A DNA stretch of 5,103 nt, taken from the NCBI GenBank assembly GCA_030640765.1, contig DAOWIT010000131.1, positions 1 through 5,103 of the forward strand. The letters are read 5' to 3'. The notes below the pieces were generated by a model. That model saw nothing but the letters and a program-made list of their open reading frames with translations, did not search any database and had not been told where the DNA came from. The position numbers and the translations under genes are program-made. This DNA comes from Candidatus Latescibacterota bacterium (GTDB taxonomy: Bacteria; Latescibacterota; MVCY01). Of the stretch, positions 1 through 5,103 are shown piece after piece. Every line of letters starts with the position of its first letter. Position 1 is the first letter of the stretch.

Positions 1-43
1 AAAACAAAAAGGCACCTCGGCAAGGTGTCCTTTTTGTTTTTTT
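1..43 (-). terminator. Rho-independent terminator of the slipin gene, probably bidirectional
   Basis: A hairpin of about 17 bp has a core GGCACCT (11-17) pairing with AGGTGTCC (23-30), with t28 bulged and a 5-nt loop. The stem is extended by a perfect 10-bp A/T arm, AAAACAAAAA (1-10) against TTTTTGTTTT (31-40). Read on the minus strand, the GC-rich stem is followed by TTTTTGTTTT, directly after the slipin stop codon. Read on the plus strand it is followed by a T-run to position 43, so it could also stop a transcript entering from the left. The left edge of the window cuts the A/T arm, so the structure may extend further. Confidence 0.88.
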
Positions 44-61
44 ACTCCTTAAAGCTGTCTG

Positions 62-835
62 CTATTTTTCTTCTGAAGACTTCCTTCCCGTCTCCATCAA
101 TTTCATAAAGGGAGTGAGTAGGTCGATAGGGATGGGGAAGATGGTAGTGGAGTTGTTCTCTGAGGCCACTTCGGTTAAGGTCTGCAGATATCTCAATTGC
201 AAACTTATAGGTTCCTTAGCCATAAGCTGGGAAGCCTCCAGGAGTTTTGAAGCCGCCTGCAATTCCCCCTCGGCGTGGATGACCTTTGCCCTCCGGTCTC
301 GTTCGGCCTCAGCTTGTTTAGCTATTGACCGCTGCATATCCTGGGGTAAGTCCACATGTTTTACCTCGACGATGGAAACCTTAATCCCCCAGGGGTCTGT
401 CTGCTGGTCTATGATAGTCTGCAGCCGCATGTTGATTTTCTCTCTTTTGGAGAGAAGCTCATCCAGCTCTACTTCTCCTAACACGCTTCGCAGTGTTGTC
501 TGTGCCAGTTGGGAGGTAGCATAGAGGAAATCTTCCACCTCAACCACCGCCTTGTCGGATTCTATTACCCGGAAGTAAAGCACCGCATTGACTTTGATAG
601 TGACATTGTCCTTGGTGATCACATCCTGAGGGGGAATATCCATAGTGACTACCCTCAGGCTCACCTTTGTCATACGGTCGATTATGGGGATAAGAAGAAT
701 CAGGCCTGGCCCTTTAGCACCCACCAGTCGGCCCAGTCTGAAGATCACTCCCCGTTCATACTCTCGCAGTATCCTGATGGCACTGCTCAAGAGCATAATT
801 GCGATAAATATCAGAAACATCCACATAAGCGCCAT
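62..835 (-). CDS. Slipin / stomatin-family SPFH membrane protein
   Basis: This is a 257-residue SPFH (band 7) protein, the usual length for bacterial and archaeal slipins. Residues 3-23 are strongly hydrophobic and form the membrane anchor. The family-typical [12 protein letters not shown] (25-36) and KGPG (41-44) come next, then the SPFH core with [10 protein letters not shown] (70-79) and DPWGIKV (147-153). A charged, alanine-rich helix (about 170-205, with [12 protein letters not shown]) follows, then the C-terminal oligomerisation segment with LRYLQTL (214-220) and [10 protein letters not shown] (231-240). Family members form ring- or cage-like oligomers on the membrane and are linked to membrane microdomains and to partner proteases of the NfeD/STOPP type; a specific function here is not shown. 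The ATG at 833-835 follows a purine-rich AAAAGGGGGG about 8 nt upstream on the minus strand. M4 and M6 are possible alternative starts. No nfeD gene adjoins it: upstream is intergenic and downstream is a terminator, so it appears monocistronic. Confidence 0.93.
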   Translation of the reverse strand: MALMWMFLIFIAIMLLSSAIRILREYERGVIFRLGRLVGAKGPGLILLIPIIDRMTKVSLRVVTMDIPPQDVITKDNVTIKVNAVLYFRVIESDKAVVEVEDFLYATSQLAQTTLRSVLGEVELDELLSKREKINMRLQTIIDQQTDPWGIKVSIVEVKHVDLPQDMQRSIAKQAEAERDRRAKVIHAEGELQAASKLLEASQLMAKEPISLQLRYLQTLTEVASENNSTTIFPIPIDLLTPFMKLMETGRKSSEEK

Positions 836-866
836 CTTAGTTACCCCCCTTTTTAGTTTTTAGTCA

Positions 867-898
867 CACAGATGCGCCGGAATCTTTCGGCATCTGTG
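867..898 (-). other. Hairpin in the slipin 5' leader
   Basis: CACAGATGC (867-875) is perfectly complementary to GCATCTGTG (890-898), giving a 9-bp stem with a 14-nt loop. An alternative pairs CACAGAT with ATCTGTG and then GCCG (876-879) with CGGC (888-891), leaving an 8-nt loop and a 2-nt bulge. It lies inside the predicted untranslated leader of the slipin mRNA, about 30 nt before the start codon. No T-run follows on either strand, so it is not an ordinary intrinsic terminator. It could be a leader regulatory or stability element, or a copy of a dispersed palindromic repeat. The structure is directly visible; the role is unknown. Confidence 0.55.
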
Positions 899-990
899 CC
901 AATTTATGCTGCCTTGACTTCCTGGCTTTCTCCGCTTTGATGTTACCAATTTGTCAAGAAATAAGCCGAAGTTCAGTGATTTGTGAAGCC

Positions 991-1019
991 AGTATAACAT
1001 AATCCCGTTGAGATGTCAA
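991..1019 (-). promoter_or_regulatory. Sigma70-type promoter for the slipin gene
   Basis: On the minus strand TTGACA (1014-1019) and TATACT (991-996) are separated by exactly 17 bp. A TG one base upstream of the -10 (998-999) gives an extended -10. Transcription would start near 984, leaving a leader of roughly 150 nt before the slipin ATG. The -35 is a perfect consensus match and the -10 matches at five of six positions. It is the best minus-strand promoter I can find between the two divergent genes. Confidence 0.82.
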
Positions 1020-1224
1020 GCAAAAATGTTCCGGATTTGTCGAGAAAGAGATTCCTCTGGGTGGTGCCTCTCAATTTTTTCCCTGCACATTGTTACAGAG
1101 AAAAGCCTTAGGAATCGACTGAGGAAATTGGTGCTGAGTGCCTTAAACCCTTATAGAATCTGCCTCGATCCCTGAGACGACTGCGGACATCCTGGCGAAG
1201 TTTTACCTTTTGATGATAAAAACT
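1020..1224. other. Intergenic stretch with no recognised feature
   Basis: This is the central part of the divergent intergenic region (836-1373), between the two outward-facing promoters. I see no convincing reading frame with a ribosome binding site, no tRNA-like fold and no strong hairpin. A weak inverted repeat, AAGTTTT (1198-1204) and AAAACTT (1219-1225), lies at its right end. A TATAGA at 1152-1157 has only a poor -35 partner. The stretch could hold upstream regulatory sites or a small RNA, but the sequence alone does not support naming one. Confidence 0.4.
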
Positions 1225-1254
1225 TAAAAAAAAACAAAAAAAATGCATTTTTTT
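1225..1254 (+). promoter_or_regulatory. A/T tract upstream of the mraZ promoter (UP-element-like)
   Basis: Thirty bases made almost entirely of A-runs and a T-run end one base before the -35 box. Within them, positions 1237-1254 are a perfect 18-bp palindrome, seven A's and seven T's around TGCA. Phased A/T tracts just upstream of a -35 often act as UP elements bound by the RNA polymerase alpha subunit, and also bend DNA. The palindrome might instead be a binding site for a dimeric regulator or a weak terminator-like fold. Position and composition are seen; the function is inferred. Confidence 0.5.
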
Positions 1255-1255
1255 C

Positions 1256-1284
1256 TTGACTTTTTCTCAACAGGTGGTTATGAT
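1256..1284 (+). promoter_or_regulatory. Sigma70-type promoter Pmra driving mraZ and the dcw genes
   Basis: TTGACT (1256-1261) and TATGAT (1279-1284) are separated by 17 bp. Each hexamer differs from consensus at one position. The predicted transcription start is near 1291, giving a leader of about 83 nt before mraZ. The A/T tract sits immediately upstream and the MraZ box array starts at the predicted start site. This is the only strong plus-strand promoter visible, so it probably serves mraZ, rsmH, ftsL and ftsI as one transcript. Confidence 0.88.
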
Positions 1285-1290
1285 AAACAG

Positions 1291-1315
1291 GTGGGTTAAT
1301 GTGGGATAATGTGGG
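1291..1315 (+). promoter_or_regulatory. MraZ operator: three GTGGG boxes at 10-bp spacing
   Basis: GTGGG occurs at 1291-1295, 1301-1305 and 1311-1315, each pair separated by five A/T-rich bases (TTAAT, ATAAT). The boxes therefore lie on one face of the helix. In Escherichia coli MraZ binds TGGGN repeats separated by 5 nt upstream of its own gene, and this array fits that pattern exactly. The boxes begin at the predicted transcription start, just after the -10, a position suited to repression. A fourth partial site, GTGGT at 1274-1278, lies in the promoter spacer 17 bp upstream of the first box and is not in phase with the others. Confidence 0.9.
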
Positions 1316-1373
1316 TCGAAATGGCGGTGAGGCATAACTACTTATTTTATCTTCTATTAGCAAGGAAGGTTCT

Positions 1374-1808
1374 ATGCAAAATTTCAAAGGGGAGTATGAA
1401 TACACCATAGATGCCAAGGGCAGGATGAATATTCCAGCCAGTTTCAGGGAAATCCTTCCACCTCAGGCCAAGAAGACGTTTGTGGTGACGCGCGGGTTAG
1501 ATAAGTGTCTGGCAATATATACTTTAGATGTCTGGGAAGAAAAAATTGAGGAGAAACTTCGCCAGCTTCCCACGCAGGCGCGCCACTATATGAGAATAGT
1601 GGCCTCTCAGGCTCGGGAGGCAAAGATGGACGAGCAAGGGCGGATACTTATCCCGAAAAACCTCATGCAATGGGCAGAGATTGACAGTAAGGTTACGGTG
1701 GCCGGCGCTCTGGACCGAATAGAGCTCTGGAATCCAGAACGGTTCGAAAAATATAAAGAGCAGAACCAAAGTGTCTTGGAAGAAATCAGCGAAGAATTTC
1801 AAATCTGA
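1374..1808 (+). CDS. mraZ: Transcriptional regulator MraZ
   Basis: MraZ is a DNA-binding protein of the AbrB/SpoVT fold that forms a ring oligomer and regulates the dcw operon it heads. This copy is 144 residues, normal for the family. It contains the two tandem MraZ half-domains, each with its signature: DAKGR at 13-17 followed by MNIP, and DEQGR at 86-90 followed by ILIP. The conserved arginine of each signature, implicated in DNA contact, is intact. The start ATG follows AGGAAGG (1363-1369) at 4 nt, a good ribosome binding site. The C-terminus (about 121-144) is highly charged. Three MraZ-type boxes precede the gene, so autoregulation is likely. rsmH starts 4 bp after the stop, the standard arrangement. 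Confidence 0.97.
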   Translation: MQNFKGEYEYTIDAKGRMNIPASFREILPPQAKKTFVVTRGLDKCLAIYTLDVWEEKIEEKLRQLPTQARHYMRIVASQAREAKMDEQGRILIPKNLMQWAEIDSKVTVAGALDRIELWNPERFEKYKEQNQSVLEEISEEFQI

Positions 1809-1812
1809 GGTA

Positions 1813-2760
1813 ATGGCTGCCCAACAGGATTTTCACCTCCCAGTGCTCCTGAAACAGACAGTGGGTTATCTTCTCACCAATCCAGACGGGGTATATGTCG
1901 ACGGCACAGTGGGGGGAGGTGGCCACGCACTTCAGATTCTCTCTTGTTTGGGAGAAGGGGGACGTCTAATTACTGTAGACCAGGATCCGGAGGCAATTCA
2001 GGCAGCTAAGAGAAGACTCTCCCCTTTCGGCGAAAAGGTGAGTTTCCATTTAACAGGATTCCAGAACTTACCGACAATCCTGCGACAACAAGGCATCGAG
2101 GCTGTAGATGGAATTTTACTCGATTTAGGAGTCTCCTCTCATCAGCTTGATTCTCCCGGGCGGGGTTTCAGCTACAGGTTCTCCGGTCCTCTGGATATGA
2201 GGATGAATCCTCAGTCCCTCAAGACAGCCTGGCAGGTGGTGAACACCTATTCAGAGAAAGAGTTGGGGAGCGTTCTCCACCGCTATGGCGAAGAGAAAAT
2301 GGCAGTTAAAATAGCCCGCAGAATATGCCGACAGAGGAAAGAAAAAAGTATAGACGACACTCTCCAATTAAGAGAGATAATTGAATCAACTATTCATACC
2401 CTTAGACCTCAAAAGACACTCTCCAGAATATTTCAAGCTTTAAGGATAGAGGTAAATGGAGAAATCGAAATCCTGGAGACCTCTATTAGGCAGTGTATCA
2501 ACCTGTTGAAGACGGATCGAAGGCTTTGCATTATCTCCTACCATTCCTTAGAGGACCGGATAGTGAAGTCGGTATTTAGACAATATTCTCAAGGCTGTAC
2601 TTGTCCCCCTCGCCTGCCCGTTTGTGTCTGCGGCGCGAAAAAGATACTGAAGTTGGTTACCAGAGGAGCCCTCATGCCCAGCGAAGAGGAGAAAAAGGCC
2701 AATCGACGGGCGAGAAGTGCTAAATTGAGAGTAACGGAAAAAATAGCGGATTCAAGATGA
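1813..2760 (+). CDS. rsmH: 16S rRNA (cytosine-1402-N4)-methyltransferase RsmH (MraW)
   Basis: RsmH uses S-adenosylmethionine to methylate N4 of C1402 in the ribosomal decoding centre. From the ATG at 1813 the protein is 315 residues, typical length. Visible landmarks are the N-terminal HLPVLLKQTV (8-17), the SAM-binding DGTVGGGGH (30-38), DQDP (56-59), DGILLDLGVSS (99-109), GPLDMRM (125-131), FQALRIEVN (207-215) and SYHSLEDR (242-249). A CTC(P)...CVC(G) cluster gives cysteines at 262, 264, 271 and 273, a pattern common in RsmH of many phyla that may bind metal. A GTG at 1771 would add 14 residues inside mraZ, but it has no good ribosome binding site and homologues begin near the ATG. GAGGT (1807-1811) overlaps the mraZ stop very close to the ATG, so translation is probably coupled to mraZ. 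It overlaps ftsL by 4 bp. Confidence 0.97.
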   Translation: MAAQQDFHLPVLLKQTVGYLLTNPDGVYVDGTVGGGGHALQILSCLGEGGRLITVDQDPEAIQAAKRRLSPFGEKVSFHLTGFQNLPTILRQQGIEAVDGILLDLGVSSHQLDSPGRGFSYRFSGPLDMRMNPQSLKTAWQVVNTYSEKELGSVLHRYGEEKMAVKIARRICRQRKEKSIDDTLQLREIIESTIHTLRPQKTLSRIFQALRIEVNGEIEILETSIRQCINLLKTDRRLCIISYHSLEDRIVKSVFRQYSQGCTCPPRLPVCVCGAKKILKLVTRGALMPSEEEKKANRRARSAKLRVTEKIADSR

Positions 2761-3038
2761 AACGGCAGACATTTATGAGGTTTGTTTTGCTGTTCGCGAT
2801 TTTAGTGGCGGGAATGTTGGGATATGTGTGGGAACAGGTGACAGTGACTAACCTGAAAAAGCGAATTGATATCCTATATCTCCAAAAGCAGAAGGTGATT
2901 GAAGAGAACAGGCGCTTGGAGACGCAAATAGCGCATTTGTCCAGTGCTTCCAGAATCAAAAAGATAGCCTCAGAAAAACTCGGGATGTTTCCCCCTCATA
3001 CTCCCCCAGAGGAACTTCCCGTAGAATTAAGAGAATAA
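2757..3038 (+). CDS. ftsL: Cell division protein FtsL (septum formation initiator-like)
   Basis: This 93-residue bitopic protein has the FtsL layout: a short basic N-terminus (1-8, MKRQTFMR), one transmembrane helix (about 9-24), then an extracytoplasmic helix with heptad-like spacing (about 28-62) predicted to form a coiled coil. A short tail with KKIASEKLGMFPP (68-80) resembles the end of FtsL/DivIC proteins. FtsL joins FtsB/DivIC and FtsQ/DivIB to form the complex that recruits and activates FtsW and FtsI at the septum. Primary sequence is poorly conserved in this family, so the call rests on topology plus position between rsmH and ftsI. The start overlaps the rsmH stop as ATGA (2757-2760) without a clear ribosome binding site, which indicates translational coupling. 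Confidence 0.88.
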   Translation: MKRQTFMRFVLLFAILVAGMLGYVWEQVTVTNLKKRIDILYLQKQKVIEENRRLETQIAHLSSASRIKKIASEKLGMFPPHTPPEELPVELRE

Positions 3039-3040
3039 CG

Positions 3041-5005
3041 ATGGGAAAACGAGTTTATAAACTCTATCTCATAGGTCTCGTTATCTTTGTTGTCTGGCTA
3101 TCTTTGATAAATCGTCTGGCTCTTATTCAGGTAGTCGATAGCAAGACCTATTCCGAGAAAAGCAGAAGGCAGAGTGAGCAGCGAATTGACCTTCAAGGCA
3201 AGCGGGGGAACATACTGGATAGAAATGGTATCAATCTGGCCATTGACCTTTCCACTCGTTCTTTGGCAGCCAACCCGAAGGAGATAGAGCATCCGGCTAA
3301 AGTGGCGGTTCGTCTTTCTATTCTCACCGGAAAACCCCAGAGTCTGTTCCTCAAACGGCTAAAAAATGGAAGTTCTTTTGTCTGGTTGGCTAGAAAACTG
3401 AACTGGCAAGTGGCAGAAGGACTTGATTCTCTGAATCTCACTGGTGTAAGAGAGATAGAGGAGGCGAAACGAAATTTCCCCCTTGGCTCTGTAGCTGGAC
3501 AACTCATAGGTGGCACTGATGTGGACAATCGGGGAATCGAAGGGGTTGAATTCGCCTTTGACAAATACTTACAAGGCACTGCTGGATGGACCGTCTCAGG
3601 AGTTGATGCCTGGGGGAGGAAACTCTCTGTCTTTGGAAATGTCCAAAAAGGTCCCCACGATGGCCTTGATGTTGTCCTGACGATTGATTCGAGATACCAG
3701 GCCATCGCCGAAGAGGAGTTAAAGGCTGCCATTTCCCTTTTTGACGCAAAGGCAGGAACAGCTGTTATTATGAACCCCAAGACGGGTGAAATCTTAGCGA
3801 TGGTCTCCATCCCCTCTTACGACCCCAACCACACTGCCTCCTCTGATCCAGCGAACAGAAAGAACAAGGTGATTACGGACTGTTTCGAGCCCGGTTCTAT
3901 CTTCAAAGTAGTTGCTGTTTCAGCCGCCATAGAAGAGGGTTTAAGGAAACCCACCGATCTTATCTTCTGTGAAAATGGTAAGATGAAAGTGGCCGGCGGG
4001 ATTATTCGCGACTGGCACAGTTACGAATGGCTCACCCTGGGGGATGTGATTAAACACTCCAGCAATATCGGGGTGATAAAGATCGCCCAGACGGTGGGGG
4101 AGAAGCTACTATACCGTTACATCCGAGCCTTTGGTTTTGGTACCAGAACTGGAATCAGCTTGCCAGGTGAGGCAAAGGGAATTGTCCACCATCCATCTTC
4201 CTGGTCTAGGAGGTCGCTGGCTACAATAGCCATAGGACAGGAGATATCCGCTACTTCCCTTCAGTTAGCCACTGCTCACGGTGCTATTGCCAACGGGGGA
4301 TATTTGATGAAACCTTATATTTTAAAGCTAATCAGCAAAAAAAATGGCCAATTGGTGAAAAAACAATCCCCTAATGTGGTGCGAAGGGTGATCTCTGAAG
4401 ATACCGCTCGGATGCTTACCGACATCCTGTGCGGTGTGGTGGACTCGGGCACCGGAGTGAAGGCTAAGATAGAAGGTTTCTCCGTGGCAGGTAAAACAGG
4501 TACCGCCCAGAAAAGCCGACAGAATAGCCGGGGATATGATCCCCAAAAAGTCATCTGTTCCTTTGTAGGATTCCTCCCCGCTGAAGATCCTCAACTGCTT
4601 TGCTTAGTAAGTATAGATGAACCACAAGAAAATCACTGGGCAGGACAAGTGGCTGCTCCCACCTTTAGGAAAATCATCAGTCGAATCCTCAGCTTAAATG
4701 ACTGTCCGATAAAAAGAAAGGCAGTAACACTTATAGCCTCCACTGATTCTTTCAATTATGAATATGTATCTGGAGTTCAGGCTACGAATCAATCCGAGCC
4801 TTATGCAAACCAGACTGATGAAACTTATTCTATGCCCAGGGTTGTCGGAATGAGTCTCAGGCAAGCAGTAGAAATCCTTCACCGCCAGGGGATAGAGGCA
4901 AAAATCGTGGGTACTGGTGTGGTACTGAAGCAGACGCCTCGAGCAGGGGGTGAGATTAAGTCCGGCACAGTCTGCTTAATTGAGGCAGAAAGTGGCATAC
5001 GGTAA
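3041..5005 (+). CDS. ftsI: Septal peptidoglycan transpeptidase FtsI (class B PBP) with C-terminal PASTA domain
   Basis: This is a monofunctional D,D-transpeptidase that crosslinks septal peptidoglycan with FtsW. The 654 residues contain a short cytoplasmic N-terminus, a transmembrane helix (about 8-28), and the class B pedestal domain starting with RGNILDRNG (55-63) and including the GIEGVEFAFDKYL stretch (165-177). The transpeptidase domain spans about 235-550. All three active-site motifs are intact: SxxK with nucleophile S286 and K289 (PGSIFK), SSN at 340-342, and KTGT at 485-488. A linker (about 551-596) leads to one PASTA domain (about 597-650, starting MPRVVGMS). Escherichia coli FtsI (588 residues) lacks PASTA; SpoVD- and PBP2x-like proteins have it, so a SpoVD-like name is equally possible. 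The ATG is 2 bp after the ftsL stop, with only a weak AAGAGA-type ribosome binding site, which suggests coupling. Confidence 0.96.
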   Translation: MGKRVYKLYLIGLVIFVVWLSLINRLALIQVVDSKTYSEKSRRQSEQRIDLQGKRGNILDRNGINLAIDLSTRSLAANPKEIEHPAKVAVRLSILTGKPQSLFLKRLKNGSSFVWLARKLNWQVAEGLDSLNLTGVREIEEAKRNFPLGSVAGQLIGGTDVDNRGIEGVEFAFDKYLQGTAGWTVSGVDAWGRKLSVFGNVQKGPHDGLDVVLTIDSRYQAIAEEELKAAISLFDAKAGTAVIMNPKTGEILAMVSIPSYDPNHTASSDPANRKNKVITDCFEPGSIFKVVAVSAAIEEGLRKPTDLIFCENGKMKVAGGIIRDWHSYEWLTLGDVIKHSSNIGVIKIAQTVGEKLLYRYIRAFGFGTRTGISLPGEAKGIVHHPSSWSRRSLATIAIGQEISATSLQLATAHGAIANGGYLMKPYILKLISKKNGQLVKKQSPNVVRRVISEDTARMLTDILCGVVDSGTGVKAKIEGFSVAGKTGTAQKSRQNSRGYDPQKVICSFVGFLPAEDPQLLCLVSIDEPQENHWAGQVAAPTFRKIISRILSLNDCPIKRKAVTLIASTDSFNYEYVSGVQATNQSEPYANQTDETYSMPRVVGMSLRQAVEILHRQGIEAKIVGTGVVLKQTPRAGGEIKSGTVCLIEAESGIR

Positions 5006-5044
5006 CGGTGGTAACTTGATAGTGTAGGAATTTCCATTTATTGG

Positions 5045-5095
5045 ACGCAGATAAACCCCGTTAGAGATAAATCTCTAAACGGGGTAAACGCAGAT
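5045..5095. repeat. Palindrome flanked by 8-bp direct repeats, downstream of ftsI
   Basis: ACCCCGTT (5055-5062) plus AGAGAT (5063-5068) pairs with ATCTCT (5071-5076) plus AACGGGGT (5078-5085). This gives a stem of about 13-14 bp with a single bulged A (5077) and a tiny loop. Identical copies of ACGCAGAT lie on either side, at 5045-5052 and 5088-5095. The layout looks like a small dispersed palindromic element, possibly with a target duplication or an internal repeat unit. It sits 40 bp after the ftsI stop, where the next dcw gene would be expected. No T-run follows the stem on the plus strand, so it is not a classic intrinsic terminator, although it could stabilise the 3' end of a transcript. 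Confidence 0.7.
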
Positions 5096-5103
5096 TGTCA
5101 AGA

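Noticed and set aside
509..856. Plus-strand 115-codon open frame antisense to the slipin gene
   Set aside because: The slipin frame on the opposite strand is clearly real by its family motifs. The antisense translation is rich in His and Ser without recognisable domains.
914..942. Plus-strand TTGACT with TTGATG at 17-bp spacing
   Set aside because: The -10 match is weak, and no gene follows on the plus strand for more than 400 bp that does not have a better promoter.
952..957. A second perfect minus-strand TTGACA downstream of the assigned slipin promoter
   Set aside because: No -10-like hexamer occurs 16-18 bp further downstream on the minus strand, so it is not a promoter by itself.
951..959. 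TTGTCAAGA shared between the slipin leader and the right edge of the window (5095-5103)
   Set aside because: A 9-base match within 5 kb is expected many times by chance, and the flanking bases do not extend the similarity.
1321..1410. Small plus-strand frame starting ATG at 1321 and running into mraZ out of frame
   Set aside because: There is no ribosome binding site ahead of it, the peptide is about 29 residues and unremarkable, and the mraZ start has its own strong AGGAAGG site.
1151..1417. Minus-strand 88-codon open frame across the mraZ promoter and start
   Set aside because: It overlaps the promoter, the MraZ boxes and the mraZ start, has a low-complexity Phe/Lys-rich translation from the A/T tract, and resembles no family I know.
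1771..1812. GTG start for rsmH at 1771, extending the protein by 14 residues into mraZ
   Set aside because: There is no good ribosome binding site before 1771. The added residues are simply mraZ coding sequence in another frame, and the family N-terminus aligns with the ATG at 1813.
3193..3810. Minus-strand 205-codon open frame antisense to ftsI
   Set aside because: It lies wholly within the ftsI coding region, which has intact family motifs. Its translation shows no recognisable domain and it has no convincing promoter or ribosome binding site.
5045..5095. CRISPR array or ordinary intrinsic terminator after ftsI
   Set aside because: There are only two short repeat copies with a palindrome between them rather than repeat-spacer units, and no T-run follows the stem.

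Overview
The window is a bacterial chromosomal segment carrying the start of the division and cell wall (dcw) cluster. The plus strand reads mraZ, rsmH (mraW), ftsL, ftsI. A single slipin/stomatin-family membrane protein gene diverges from it on the minus strand. The cluster order, the transpeptidase and the sigma70-type promoters show a bacterium with peptidoglycan. The FtsI carries a C-terminal PASTA domain, as in SpoVD/PBP2x-like proteins and in FtsI of several deep or uncultured lineages. Base composition is fairly balanced. I cannot name the phylum from this window alone.

Layout. Positions 1-43 hold a strong bidirectional hairpin terminator. The slipin gene (62-835, minus) ends into it. 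Its best promoter lies at 991-1019 (minus), giving a predicted leader of about 150 nt with a hairpin at 867-898. Positions 1020-1224 hold nothing I can name. An A/T tract with an 18-bp palindrome (1225-1254) abuts a near-consensus plus-strand promoter (1256-1284). Three GTGGG boxes at exact 10-bp spacing follow (1291-1315), matching the known MraZ operator pattern, so MraZ probably controls its own operon. mraZ (1374-1808), rsmH (1813-2760), ftsL (2757-3038) and ftsI (3041-5005) are packed with gaps of 4 and 2 bp and one 4-bp overlap. This indicates one transcript with translational coupling. After ftsI a compact palindrome lies between two copies of an 8-bp direct repeat (5045-5095). murE would be the usual next gene, but the window ends first.

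How the genes work together. MraZ is the cluster's transcriptional regulator. RsmH methylates 16S rRNA. FtsL is a single-pass divisome scaffold, and FtsI is the septal transpeptidase that acts with it. Nothing here is clearly a new system. The items most worth a second look are the palindrome with flanking direct repeats after ftsI, the MraZ box array with an extra out-of-phase half-site inside the promoter, and the slipin gene that lacks an adjacent nfeD but has a long structured leader.
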